Assembly (NCBI GenBank): GCA_000310025.1
Contig: FN649752.1
Span: 2,959,547-2,974,425, forward strand
Reading direction: 5' to 3'
Source: Ectocarpus siliculosus
Taxonomy: Eukaryota; Sar; Phaeophyceae; Ectocarpales; Ectocarpaceae
DNA: 14,879 nucleotides
Shown: positions 1-8,026 of the stretch, piece after piece
Numbering within the stretch: position 1 is the stretch's first letter
Layout: each line of letters opens with the position of its first letter
Translations under genes and position numbers: made by a program
Notes under the pieces: generated by a model
What the model saw: the letters and a program-made list of their open reading frames with translations, nothing else
Databases searched by the model: none
Told to the model about the DNA's origin: nothing

Positions 1-158
1 GACCCCCGCCGTTTTTTCCCTTTTTCCCCCGGGTTGCAGGAGGGGGTGGAGAGCTTGCCCCAGGGGGGGGAGTTAGGGCTCGACCACGGGGGAGACCCCG
101 CCTTTCCCGATCGCACAGGGGAGCCCGGGAGTGGCGGACCCCAGGATTTTACGCTCAC

Positions 159-370
159 CCGGCCCGCCGCCGCCACTGCCGCCCCGGGGTGTAGCACGAG
201 ACACAGCAGCAGCCGTGGTCGCTGTAAAAGGGGACGGGGAGGAAGCGAAGGCTCGCCAGTGCGCGACGAAGTTCCGGGTGAGGCAGGAGCAAATCGCCTG
301 CCGCTGCTGCTCCGCGAAGCCCGCCCAGTTCTTGAGGCAGAGGTTGGCGAGCGCATCCAGCGCGGCGTGC
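159..370 (-). CDS. Internal exon, alpha-helical armadillo/HEAT-like protein
   Basis: Function unknown. On the minus strand the sequence opens after an acceptor ending cgcgaag and closes at a good donor, CCGG|GTGAGC. It enters with one base that completes an Arg codon shared with the exon at 804-1117, so the joined protein reads DLDTR-HAALDALANLCLKN without a break. The helix ALDALANLCLKNWAGF followed by EQQRQAICSCLTRNF resembles the paired amphipathic helices of ARM/HEAT repeats. The exon then passes into a low-complexity Ala/Thr/Gly tail and exits in phase 1. No convincing downstream exon is seen before the window edge, so the gene probably continues leftward. The protein family is inferred only from helix character; plus-strand frames here are Arg/Gly-rich shadows. 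Confidence 0.55.
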
Positions 371-407
371 CTTCGCGTGTACGGGAAAGGAGACGGCGAG
401 CGCGTGC

Positions 408-423
408 GGGGGGGGGGGGGGGG
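408..423. repeat. G16 run
   Basis: An uninterrupted run of 16 G. A similar run of 15 G lies at 1669-1683. On the minus strand both are C-runs in the proposed introns 371-803 and 1118-1930, where the first could contribute to a polypyrimidine tract. Confidence 0.95.
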
Positions 424-803
424 TTGACGCGCGGGTAGCCCCTTGGTGCTAAAAAAAAAGTGCAGGCTCCAAACTGAAAGTAGTGCGCAGGCGTGGGGCG
501 TCGATTCTATACCCCGTGCGCCTAAAACGAACTCGTCATATTGTTAGGACAAAAAATAACTAGTAGACCCCACAAAACTACTTCCGTTGAGTGATCACTA
601 TGTACAGCAATGCCCCCAGACACAAGACAACGGGTGTTAGTTGCTGGAAGCCCTCACCAGAATCAACGAGGCGTGTTATTTACCCCGCGGGAACGCGATG
701 AATTCGTTCAAAAAACAGCCTACAAAAATCCCCCCAGCAGCAAAAACCCACTCGTCCTCCTCCCCTCTTAAGCTTGCCAAAAGTCCCCAGCGTTCGTTCA
801 CAC

Positions 804-1117
804 CTGGTGTCTAGGTCGATCGCCGAAGGGTCCGCCAGTCGGAGAAGCGGCGGCACGACATCGTCGAACCGCGTGCCGAGGCGCTCGCCGTTCTCGTAGA
901 GGAGCTGCGCCAGGGCTCGAGTGCAGTCGCGTTGGCCCGACAGCGGCCGCGGCGGCCGCGGCGGAGGCGGCGAGTCTTCCTCCGCGGGTGCCGGCGGTGG
1001 CGGCGGCGGTGCTACCTGCACCTCGGCGGCCGCGCTCGGCAAGGAGGCCACGAACAGGTCCAGCACGATGTTCAGCTGCCAGGCCAAGAAGGACACCCTC
1101 TGCTGCTTGGCACAGAG
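804..1117 (-). CDS. Internal exon, armadillo/HEAT-like protein with Pro-rich linker
   Basis: Function unknown. The acceptor tttcag lies directly before the exon, and the frame is closed by a TGA just upstream of it, which supports this boundary. The donor is ACCAG|GTGTGA. The translation begins LCAKQQRVSFLAWQLNIVLD, continues through a Pro/Glu-rich loop that includes seven consecutive prolines, and resumes with RDCTRALAQLLYENGERL and VVPPLLRLADPSAIDLDTR. This is helix, disordered loop, helix, as in solenoid repeat proteins. Entry is phase 0 from the exon at 1931-2027. Exit is phase 2 into the exon at 159-370, across an intron of 433 bp. Codon third positions are strongly G/C. I do not recognise the family. 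Confidence 0.6.
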
Positions 1118-1930
1118 CTGAAATCACCGTGCACATGGCCGCCGTCGTCGGAGTTTCGTCGCCGGAGCGAGCGACATGGGTCGTTCGGCCGGGTCGGGTG
1201 CACCAGCACGAGTAAGGGTTGAAGGGGGGAGGGCACGGGGGGGGGAGGGGTTAACTCATAGTCATGCATGCAGTAGTCGGTAGACCATTGACCTCGCATC
1301 CCTACAAAGCCGGGACGGAGCACGCCGGGTTCTCACCGGACCAGGCTATCACATCACCAAGCGCGAAGCACCGTCAGGTATTCGGCGAGTTGCATGAAGG
1401 GTGAGCTGCATCCTGCTAAGGGTGTTCGGCATCTTTCGCTTACTTCCTTGCGTACGGATGACCGCTGCGTATGACTTAATTTATTTTCTGGTGCTTTCAC
1501 TTCCAGAAACAGTTATAAGCACTGTGTAACTGCTTCGAGGGTGCTTGACCATTTTAACACAACATGGTGCGATTATCCCCTTTGCGCGGAGTGAGGGTTC
1601 TCAACCCCGCACAACATAATCTACTCGACCACCATTATGGTTACCGCCCCCCAAAAAAACAGAGGTACGGGGGGGGGGGGGGGACCTAAGGAAGGCGTTG
1701 GTTTCCTTGGGGTTTAGCAGCTTAGTCTTGAAATATTTTTTACCGAGGGCTGGGGCATCCATAGTTATCGCTGTTGTGATGCCACCTTAATGGACATCGG
1801 CAAAGGGATCCTGGAAGATAAGTACAAGATACGGAGACATCGCGGGTTCAAAACCTTGACATCCTGAGTGCAGGTCCTGTTTCTATTGCAAATTCTGGCC
1901 GTGCCTGGCGTGAACGAGTTCCTTCCTCAC
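1118..1930 (-). other. Intron between the exons at 1931-2027 and 804-1117
   Basis: An 813-bp stretch with donor TTG|GTGAGG and acceptor tttcag on the minus strand. It contains the 15-G run and a C8 tract on the minus strand (plus-strand ggggggggag near 1240). No coding-like frame was seen inside apart from short shadows. Confidence 0.5.
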
Positions 1931-2027
1931 CAACTCGAAGAGCTGAGCCACCCTCGCGGAGAGCCCTCTCGAGCTCCGGGGGACCGCCTCGCACAGCGCC
2001 GATAGCATGAACCCCGCGTCTTGCGGG
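1931..2027 (-). CDS. Internal exon, armadillo/HEAT-like protein
   Basis: A 97-nt minus-strand exon. Upstream of it lies a textbook 3' splice region: a ctgat branch-like word, a cttttttct and ttttcccccc pyrimidine tract, and then the first AG at ttccag. The donor is GAGTTG|GTGAGG. The reading frame gives PQDAGFMLSALCEAVPRSSR followed by GLSARVAQLFEL, two short amphipathic helices. It exits in phase 0, matching the entry of the exon at 804-1117, so the join reads VAQLFEL-LCAKQQRVSF. It needs a phase-2 exit from the exon before it. Two candidate donors in 2240-2442 supply that phase. The function is unknown. Confidence 0.58.
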
Positions 2028-2239
2028 CTGGAACCAAGCGCGCACAAGCAGCATCCCAGCCAGGGGGGAAAATATCAGAAAAAAGCACAGCGTAAGGATA
2101 AGGAACCACTGCAACTACCACACATCACTGCAAGGTGGTCTGGCACTCATGATGTGAGCTGAAGCTTGCAAGTCTCCTAAATAGAAAGACAACCTGTATA
2201 GCAGGCACGGAGTGCGCATGGGTGTGTTGTGGTTCATAC

Positions 2240-2442
2240 CGCCGACACGTGCCGCACCGAGGGTCGCACATAATCCTGTTTGATATGGTACTTGTTGGTG
2301 ATGTCCTCATTCAAACGCAGGCAGCCATCCACGTAAGAGTGCCGACGATGTGCTTTTTCACGTCTTCCTCGAAGGGAACGGAGGACAACAACACCACAAT
2401 CATCACCTTGGAGGCGGCTTCACTCCATACAGCACGCTTCAC
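2240..2442 (-). CDS. Coding-like segment, frame unresolved between two overlapping frames
   Basis: Two minus-strand frames both look protein-like. The first covers about 2314-2442 and includes SKVMIVVLLSSVPFEEDVKK and then HIVGTLTW before a TGA at 2311-2313. The second runs from about 2341 down to 2240 and reads HSYVDGCLRLNEDITNKYHI then KQDYVRPSVRHVSA, ending at a donor-like GCG|GTATGA. Both have mostly G/C third positions. Either one is a chance shadow, or an unrecognised splice or a one-base indel near 2340 separates them. Donors that leave the phase needed by the next exon are TTAC|GTGGAT in the first frame and ACAA|GTACCA in the second; both are weak. It probably belongs to the same gene as the exons at 159-2027. 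Confidence 0.4.
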
Positions 2443-3074
2443 TCAATCGTGTGTTTGGAAGCTTCAGGGTCGTTAACCCCTTTGGGCCTAGGCTGGACTG
2501 TCAGATTTTGTTTTTTGCGCCAAAAATTATATATGAGAGCGAGAGCGAGAGAAGTGCAGAGAAAGACACCAGTGTACTTCTGCACACGCAACAGCTATCT
2601 CCACCTTTAGGCCATGAGGGAAGCCGGCGACAGGGTGGTGGCCACAGACAGGGCGTAGGAGGGTTGATGGGTGGTCGCGCTGCGGTCAGTAGGGCAGGTT
2701 AGCTTTGTAGACTTTGAAATGATCAGTCGTCTAGCTGGCTCAACTAGTCTATTTTCGGCGTATTGTACATGATCAGTCCAGAGAGGGTAAGATGATCAGT
2801 GAAGATGTGAAGACCCATAGCTGGTATTTGTACTTCTGTACTTCTCTGTTCTCTGCCCCCCCCCGAAATGTTCCCTGCCAGCTCTCTAGCACTCCTGTGT
2901 TTTTAAACAACAAGCACATTCACCAGCACACACCTGTACCTTGTGGTTTCCTAGGTTCGGGCAAGGGTATGTGTGGCGCCACGAGTGTGGATGTGTTGCT
3001 GATATATTTTACTCGTCTACAGCAGTAGTAGTACTGTTGTTGTAGCGTTTGTTGCAGCTGCTCACACAATGGGT
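2443..3074. other. Probable intron; repeated TGATCAGT word
   Basis: No supportable coding sequence was found here. The stretch includes a GAGAGCGAGAGCGAGAG purine tract near 2534 and three copies of ATGATCAGT, at 2719-2727, 2769-2777 and 2792-2800. A fourth copy sits at 3664-3672. A run of CAG/GTA triplets with a tgttgttg tail lies near 3018-3055. Confidence 0.4.
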
Positions 3075-3159
3075 GCTGGATCTTGGGAACGATTTTCAAA
3101 TTGTTGGGAGATGCAGCATACCACGACATCCTCGATATCTGGGCTTCGGCAGGGCTTGC
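3075..3159 (-). CDS. Possible short exon of the minus-strand gene
   Basis: The minus-strand frame reads SPAEAQISRMSWYAASPNNL then KIVPKIQHPL and has the look of a helical repeat. An acceptor-like attgcaag precedes it. Donor candidates are TCGTG|GTATGC inside it and CCCATT|GTGTGAG at its end. Both boundaries are uncertain and no phase check to a neighbouring exon is convincing. It may equally be intronic. Confidence 0.22.
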
Positions 3160-3244
3160 AATACCCCTCCCTTTTGCTGCCCTCTGCTCTTTGCAGCAGT
3201 GGCTACGTTCGGGCGAGTGTATGTGTGCTGCTGCGAAAGAACAC

Positions 3245-3245
<1 letters not shown>

Positions 3246-3275
<30 letters not shown>

Positions 3276-3416
3276 TGTATGTATGTATGTATGTATGTAT
3301 GTATGTATGTATGTATGTATGTATGTATGTATGTATGTATGTATGTATGTATGTATGTATGTATGTATGTATGTATGTATGTATGTATGTATGTATGTAT
3401 GTATGTATGTATGTAT
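3246..3416. repeat. Tetranucleotide microsatellite (TATG)n, about 43 copies
   Basis: An uninterrupted TATG/GTAT repeat of 171 nt, followed by an imperfect tail with atatat and atgcatgt to about 3435. It creates spurious reading frames on both strands (Tyr-Val-Cys-Met on plus, Tyr-Ile-His-Thr on minus) that should not be called genes. Its position between minus-strand coding segments suggests that it is intronic. Confidence 0.97.
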
Positions 3417-3574
3417 ATATGTATGCATGTATGCACACACGTTCATGTACATACGTTGAGAGATTCATGATTTGGCATTGATTGGCCCCATTCCCGAGAC
3501 CTTGATAATACCCGCTGTCACTGACGTCTCTTCATTGGTCAGCCGGTTAGCGCGGGTGCTAATAATCGACACAC

Positions 3575-3634
3575 CTATGGACTTGCCAATACACAGCGCG
3601 AAGGGCTGCAGGGCGGCAACTCCACGACTTGCCA
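3575..3634 (-). CDS. Probable short exon, helical-repeat protein
   Basis: The minus-strand frame gives SRGVAALQPFALCIGKSI, an Ala/Leu-rich helix of the ARM/HEAT type, before a strong donor CCATAG|GTGTGT. The acceptor could be tgtag at 3635 or ggcaag ending at 3628. The second gives the entry phase that fits a phase-2 donor of the exon at 3839-3898. The same frame stays open to about 3470 (VSIISTRANRLTNEE and on), so the true 3' end could be later. A stop shortly upstream, within tgattgatca, shows that an acceptor must lie nearby. Function unknown. Confidence 0.4.
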   Translation of the reverse strand, partial: WQVVELPPCSPSRCVLASP

Positions 3635-3685
3635 CTACACCAGCATTTGCAAATGATCAATCAATGATCAGTCAGAACGCCTGAA

Positions 3686-3731
3686 GACTCAAAAGGGTTA
3701 ATAATGTCAGACTCAAAAGGGTTAATAATGT
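3686..3731. repeat. 24-bp tandem duplication
   Basis: The unit gactcaaaagggttaataat plus gtca occurs twice in direct tandem (3686-3709 and 3710-3731, the second copy diverging in its last bases). It lies between two minus-strand coding-like segments and is presumably intronic. Confidence 0.9.
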
Positions 3732-3838
3732 TCGTTAAAAGGTAAAAAGATCTATTATAGAGCTGTAGACTACCCCAAGCAATTTGGAATACATGGCTTG
3801 CTGATCGCAAAATGAGTGTATCGTGCGAGCGCGTTGAC

Positions 3839-3898
3839 AGGTGCTTCGCAGGTTGCGAGTCCTGCTGGTGCGTGAGAAGGACTACAACAGGCTGGATG
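3839..3898 (-). CDS. Probable exon, armadillo-like repeat
   Basis: After the acceptor gtctcggacag at 3899 the minus-strand frame reads IQPVVVLLTHQQDSQPAKHL. Joined in phase to the exon at 4016-4082 it reads SPTDSAG-IQPVVVLLTHQQ. An 'AG-I-x-P-V-V-x-L-L' core followed by a polar turn and another helix is the classic pattern of armadillo repeat helices 2 and 3. The 3' boundary is uncertain: CACCT|GTCAAC keeps a usable phase but is a poor donor, and another GT lies near 3787 (CAT|GTATTC). Function unknown. Confidence 0.45.
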
Positions 3899-4015
3899 CT
3901 GTCCGAGACGCACAAAGGTTTAGCTTTCCGTCTCGATGTTGTGGAGCGACAATTTATGCTCTCGCCAAGGGTGTAGGCCAGACACTATTAGTCTGCTGCC
4001 GTACTGCTGCTGCAC

Positions 4016-4082
4016 CCAGCTGAATCTGTTGGAGAACGTGCAGAGTACCGTTCCACGAGCAAGGGCGGGGTGGTATGTACTG
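4016..4082 (-). CDS. Probable exon, helical-repeat protein
   Basis: A 67-nt minus-strand exon. The acceptor is gtctacag, the same word that precedes the exon at 4196-4251. The donor is GCTGG|GTGCAG. Entry takes two bases, matching the phase-1 exit of 4196-4251, and exit is phase 2, matching entry at 3898. The product segment is A-VHTTPPLLVERYSARSPTDS. The agreement at both ends is the main evidence. The alternative frame on the same strand continues through the region without splicing but is less protein-like. Confidence 0.45.
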
Positions 4083-4195
4083 CTGTAGACACCCAGCACA
4101 TTCGCGTATCCGGACGTGAAGACGTGGGTAGGGGCAGACAGCGTAAGATCCCTCTGTTCTCTCTTGCCGAAGAACTACAACGCACCCTGGCATAC

Positions 4196-4251
4196 CTAAC
4201 GCAGCCAGAACTGCAGCGGCAAGCAGGAGGCACGGCTCTGGCCTGCTGCTG
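4196..4251 (-). CDS. Probable exon, Leu/Ala-rich helix
   Basis: A 56-nt minus-strand exon between acceptor gtctacag and donor GCGTTAG|GTATGCC. It encodes SSRPEPCLLLAAAVLAAL, a strongly helical stretch. It enters with one base, matching the phase-2 exit of the exon at 4350-5125, and exits in phase 1. The acceptor sits in a CAG-CAG-CAG run, so alternative NAGNAG use could add or drop a residue. The donor matches that of the neighbouring exon (TTAG|GTATGC). Function unknown. Confidence 0.45.
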
Positions 4252-4349
4252 CTGTAGACAAGCTTCACGACGCTCTCAACACGCCGCCGTTTGCTTTTTC
4301 CACGACCTTCTACACTGCCGTGTATCGTCTACACATGACCACAGCATAC

Positions 4350-5125
4350 CTAATGGATGAGTTGGGATAGGTCAGCCGGGCGAGAATACCCAGCTGCTCA
4401 TTCAGCTCAGCGCCGTCTAGTTGTTCGGGCCGCGCCGGAAAAGCTGCCGTGCCTGCGCCCGCCCGGTCTCCGCTGGCACGGCCGCCATGTGCGAGGATGC
4501 CATCATCAGAGGGGCTAACGGCCGCAGCACCAGCACCAGCGCCAGCGGGAGTACCGCCGCTCTCGGCACGCTGCCAGGATCCTCCTTGCCGCAGAGCCTG
4601 CACCTTTCGCAGGCAAGAGGCCCACACCACGGTCCTCTCTCTCCGTTGAGTCGACAGGCTGGACCCCCAGCGTTGCTGCTGCTGCCCCTGCTGCTGCTGC
4701 TTCCTGCTACCTGGCGACGAGGCGGCGGAATTGGTGCGTCTACTAGACGAAGGTGGTGTACTGCTGCCAGCGCTACTCCCACCGGCCCAACGGTGAGGCC
4801 GTCGTTCGCCTGGCATCGGTTCCCAGCATGCACCTACTCTTGCCAATGTCCCTTGCGCGCTAGCGCGAACAAGCCCCCCCGCCAACCCTCTCTTCTTTGG
4901 GTTAACGAGAGACTGCGGGGAGTTCAACCCGTCCTGTGGAGGCGAGTAGGAAAAGGGGCTCTTCGGCATTTTTTTTCGAAGTGGATCTTGGCGCGCATCC
5001 ACCCGCAGAGAGTTGACTCCAGCTAGCAGCCGAGGCAGCGACATGGAATACATGTTGCGACGCGAAGAACTTTCCCACTGTTGGAAAGTGAGTGAGATGA
5101 GGACGTCCTCCGGTGGGTAACGCAT
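4350..5125 (-). CDS. Large exon, Ser/Gln-rich low-complexity protein region leading into helical repeats
   Basis: The longest open reading frame of the window, minus strand, ending at the strong donor CATTAG|GTATGC. From the chosen ATG at 5125 it starts MRYPPEDVLISLTF. A very good acceptor, cactcactttccaacag, lies at 5078, so the part upstream of residue 16 could be intron and the exon internal. The middle is disordered: a Ser/Thr stretch, KQQQQGQQQQR encoded by CTG/CAG repeats, and a Gly/Ala run. A more ordered patch follows (TVVWASCLRKVQALRQGGSW). The C-terminal end, AELNEQLGILARLTYPNSS, reads into the helical exon at 4196-4251 in phase. This suggests a disordered N-terminal region followed by a solenoid. 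Function unknown. Confidence 0.55.
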
Positions 5126-5330
5126 GGGGCAGGTATGTACGTGGAGAAGATGGAGAATCAAGTCGAGGCACTGCGTACATCCCCGCATCCGACAGCCCAC
5201 AGCCGTGTTTCCTGATCGGTCTGATGCACAACCAGGCTACAGTCTATCAGCCGTGTAACCGTGAGTAGGCTGACATTACACCCTGAGTTCACCTTGATGT
5301 CACCAGAGTAGCCACGGTGATTTTTTTTTT

Positions 5331-5368
5331 GAGAGGAGAGAGGAGAGAGAAGAGAGGAGAGAGAGAGG
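5331..5368. repeat. Purine (GA) tract
   Basis: A GAGAGGAGAGAGGAGAGAG-type run preceded by a run of T. On the minus strand it is a long CTCTCTCC pyrimidine tract, so it could be the polypyrimidine stretch of an intron of the minus-strand gene. No coding is claimed. Confidence 0.85.
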
Positions 5369-5463
5369 TTTGACGATTTGACCACCGATGATGCGGTTGA
5401 ATACTGTACGAACCGTCACCTGTCCCACCGCGCTTCCTAGACGCGGAGTGTGTGAGGGTGTAC

Positions 5464-5540
5464 CGTTGTCGAGAGACGCACGTCTGGGAAGGGCATGTCT
5501 GAGGAAGGCGATAAAGATAGTGTTGGAAAATCTCCACCAC
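5464..5540 (-). CDS. Possible short exon (competes with a plus-strand reading)
   Basis: Minus strand: acceptor aaaacgccag, then the frame VVEIFQHYLYRLPQTCPSQT and CVSRQR to a donor-like CAACG|GTACAC. The phase-0 entry fits the CAG|GTTATG donor at 5932. On the plus strand the same DNA reads as an ATG-started acidic peptide (MSEEGDKDSVGKSPPPGVLD onward, from 5495) up to a donor CCGA|GTGAGG. The plus reading has fewer G/C third positions than confident exons nearby. I slightly prefer the minus strand because it agrees with the flanking segments. Confidence 0.28.
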
Positions 5541-5844
5541 CTGGCGTTTTAGACGACGCTGAAGCATGCAAAGGACTCGACCAGGAAGATCTGACAGCCC
5601 GAGTGAGGTGTGTTTATTTTACTCGTCATGTCCCTCTTCTTCCTTCCCAAATGTACCCATCACTTGCTTCGAGGGCGATCAAACGCAACCACACGCACTG
5701 ACACTGACGTATCTTCATTGTACTGGTGGCCAGAGGGCCAGGTTGGGCACTGATCACAGCCTACCTGGGAGGACGAAATCGACCTTGAACACGTTGCTTT
5801 GTCGATGCTGCCAGCCCGCCGTGTAGTTTTGGTTGGAGCCACTA

Positions 5845-6017
5845 CAATATCTGAGATGCGAGAATATCCGCACTCTTAGGCTTGAAACCTTCCCACCCCA
5901 GGTTGTAATTGGTGCCCTCTCTATCCATAACCTGACCTCTAGCCACCAGTGTGGTCTGTCGGTTAGCGAGGTCGATGCTCTGAATATAGACACGCATAAA
6001 CCCGTCGCAATTCATTC
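5845..6017 (-). CDS. Probable exon, unrecognised protein
   Basis: Minus strand. The acceptor atctgtag is followed by GA, which completes an Arg codon from the exon at 6170-6342 (KLR-MNCDGFM). The frame reads MNCDGFMRVYIQSIDLANRQ, then TTLVARGQ, VMDREGTNYNLGWEGFKPKS and ADILAS. A donor CAG|GTTATG at 5931 would end it early; otherwise the frame runs to a TAG at 5842. The frame is also open upstream of the acceptor, with a hydrophobic LLLVLLSLVDTANLMYMLEI stretch, so a longer exon is possible. Function unknown. Confidence 0.45.
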
Positions 6018-6169
6018 CTACAGATCCCTTGAAAACGTTTTTAGCACACAAGTTCAGCCGCGCGATCTCCAGCATGTACATCAGGTTGGCAGTGTCCACC
6101 AAGGAAAGCAGCACCAACAGCAAGCGGCAAAAAAATGAATATTAAAAACTAGAAAAGTAGTCTACATAC

Positions 6170-6342
6170 GTAGCTTCCTTTGTTCGTACATCTCATTTCG
6201 CGCGCGATTAACGGCCGCTGCATGAATACCGATAGAAAGCTGAATGAGGACCTGGAGGCAACCCGCATACCTCTTCACGACGTGCCCGTCGCGCTTGTCG
6301 TCGAAAGGATCACGCGGGAGAAGATAGCGGTGAGCGGCGAAA
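6170..6342 (-). CDS. Probable exon, unrecognised helical protein
   Basis: Minus strand. The acceptor gactcttactag precedes FAAHRYLLPRDPFDDKRDGH, followed by VVKRYAGCLQVLIQLSIGIH and AAAVNRARNEMYEQRKL. The donor AAGCTAC|GTATGT is near consensus. It leaves phase 1 into the exon at 6017 across a 152-bp intron. An internal AAGAG|GTATGC matches donors used elsewhere in the locus and could shorten it. The plus-strand reading (MNTDRKLNEDLEATRIPLHD, donor ATAGCG|GTGAGC) is a serious rival; the minus strand is preferred for its phase match with a second exon. No family was recognised. Confidence 0.45.
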
Positions 6343-7436
6343 CTAGTAAGAGTCCGATGACACTTAGCGAGTGAATAGTGCATTGTGCTGTGGCGTAGAA
6401 CCGTGCGTGTAGAAAAATGCAGGCAACTGTGTGAGTTGACCAAGGTCAATTGCTCTTCCCCGGGCCTCCGACGGGGGGCAGGGAGAAATGTACCTAGATG
6501 GGCAGCACCATGAGAATAATAACCCCAAGAAGAGGACTACAAAAGTGTGTTATTGTTTCTTCGCATACTCATCACACAGAAATACCGGGTTCTCGTGGAA
6601 CGCTTGTAGACTTTCAAAACACAAGTCTACAAGCGACAGAGACGGCTGGCATCTATGAGCTAGCCTTCCTAGACAACAAGTGTTTCCCCCCTAAGGTCCG
6701 TATTTTGGGCTGTTTAGCACGTTTGTCCGCCCCACCCCCCTTCCACCGAATGTCATATTCATTCCCCCGGGCAATCTCTCAACTACAGAAAAAAAGCTTT
6801 GTCGAGATCCCCCTGTGCCAGATTATTACATTTTCTACGCTCTAGCCCATTAGAGTCATTTATCGGGGAGGGGCGATGCTCAAAACAGTTCTACCTTTTC
6901 CCCCCACCATCCACCGTAGAGCAAGAGACTCCAACAGTGGCATCATCTCTCGTTTAACTCACCAATGTTATCTCTGTGTGTGGTAGTCACTGAAGGGTTC
7001 AGCAGCCCTCTTTCCCTCACCAAGAGACAAGCCTGTATGGTTGTTCTCGTTAGCAAACGGGTGTTCCTCGGCCAATGTGACATTGTGATTCGCACGCACA
7101 ACTTTACCGTCTGCGGGTGTAGAGATCACTTCCTCCGACCCACGGTAACATTTACCTCACGCTGCAATAGAAAAATGTGAGACTTGTTCAACCTGGGGTA
7201 AGACCCTAGTACGTGACGAAGCAACAACTTTCAATTCTGTATTTCACCCCACCCACACGAACCCTGCTGCCCGCGCGCACTTCTCTGACCGACCACCCAT
7301 CCATGCATAATCAGAGCTTCCCCACCCGATGCGCGCCCCCTTCCCCCTCTAACCCACTCCGCAACGAAAGCAGGCGTCGTGGTCCCGGCTGTGCCACGAT
7401 GGGGGTAGACCCGGCGACGGCCGACATATCGCGCAG
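6343..7436. other. No supportable gene; probable intergenic or regulatory region between divergent genes
   Basis: A plus-strand frame at 6498-6845 is open, but its residue make-up is unremarkable and it spans a perfect hairpin, so it is not called. At about 7240-7390 the sequence becomes C-rich (cccacccacacgaaccctg, cccccttccccctct) as expected of a promoter or 5' leader. A short frame starting MGVDPATADISRR (7399) ends at CGCAG|GTGGTG. Coding segments to the left read minus and those to the right read plus, so a shared divergent promoter is plausible. Confidence 0.35.
6601..6635. repeat. Perfect 13-bp inverted repeat (hairpin)
   Basis: CGCTTGTAGACTT (6601-6613) is the exact reverse complement of AAGTCTACAAGCG (6623-6635), with a 9-nt loop, tcaaaacac. 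No T-run follows, so this is not a bacterial-type terminator. It could be a structured RNA element or a relic of a small inverted-repeat transposon. Confidence 0.9.
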
Positions 7437-7690
7437 GTGGTGAGGTCGACATCGTCGCCGAGCTCTCCCGCCGTTGCGACGGCGACCGGAGCTTTTCGAC
7501 ACCATGCTACCGCCAGGAGCCTTGAGGAACAGGAGCGGCAGCCACAGCAGCAGCAGCAACGACAGCGTAGCCCCTTGACATGGGAGGGCGAGTACCCCCG
7601 GTCCCGCTACCGAGGGGACTTTTTCAAACCCCCGCTTTTCGATGACGAGCCTTCCGACAGCGACGACGATGAGTCTCACCAAGCGCCTCC
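7437..7690 (+). CDS. Probable exon, Gln-rich and acidic disordered protein region
   Basis: The plus-strand frame is open from about 7353 to a TAA near 7713 with no ATG. Likely entry is the acceptor catatcgcgcag ending at 7436. It encodes SLEEQERQPQQQQQRQRSPL, then TWEGEYPRSRYRGDFFKPPL and the acidic FDDEPSDSDDDES. The order of polyQ, aromatic/basic patch and acidic cluster suggests a disordered nuclear-type regulatory region. The 3' end is unclear; CCTG|GTGGCG near 7691 is a possible donor. A second plus frame nearby (VDIVAELSRRCDGDRSF, from about 7445) is also protein-like, so the 5' boundary may be wrong or the frame may shift. The minus-strand frame here, with a Leu run, is antisense to the Gln codons. 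Confidence 0.4.
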
Positions 7691-7932
7691 TGGTGGCGTC
7701 GCTGGAAGCAACTAAAACGCCGAATGATGCTCTCGAAAAAAGTGTGTGCTGCCCAGGTTATATCGGCTATGTACTCCAACAACAGTTAATAATGCTGGCG
7801 GGAAGGAAGCGACACAAAAGCGGTTGAAGCAGTTACTCGTAAATATTTACAGCTGCCGTGGCCGCCGCTTCAATTTCTCGGCTGCTCCGGGCGTGAAGTT
7901 GGTCTACCAAATCTTCCCGTGCTACACCCGAC

Positions 7933-8026
7933 GGCAAACAAGCCCCCGGCCACTATGGAATAATCGTAGCGAGCCCAACACCAGGAGGCAAACAAGCTCC
8001 CGGCCACCATAGAAATCGTGGCAAGT
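7933..8026. repeat. Imperfect direct duplication, about 54-bp offset
   Basis: ggcaaacaagcccccggcca at 7933 recurs as ggcaaacaagctcccggcca at 7987. Both are followed by similar ctatgg/ccatag and atcgt-agcgag/atcgt-ggcaag blocks. The second copy supplies the proposed splice acceptor ccatag of the exon at 8013. Confidence 0.8.

Noticed and set aside
34-438. Plus-strand frames in the first 440 bp
   Set aside because: They are Arg/Gly-rich antisense shadows of the minus-strand exon at 159-370, which has splice sites and a phase match.
3049-3470. Several open frames on both strands rich in Tyr/Val/Cys/Met or Tyr/Ile/His/Thr
   Set aside because: They are translations of the TATG microsatellite; all six frames are free of stops across a 4-bp repeat with no stop word.
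5495-5608. Plus-strand first exon beginning MSEEGDKDSVG with a GTGAGG donor
   Set aside because: Plausible, but third positions are poorer in G/C and neighbouring segments read minus. It is kept as an alternative under the minus call at 5464-5540.
6498-6845. 115-codon plus-strand frame
   Set aside because: No splice or phase support, ordinary composition, and it spans a perfect hairpin and a poly-C tract.
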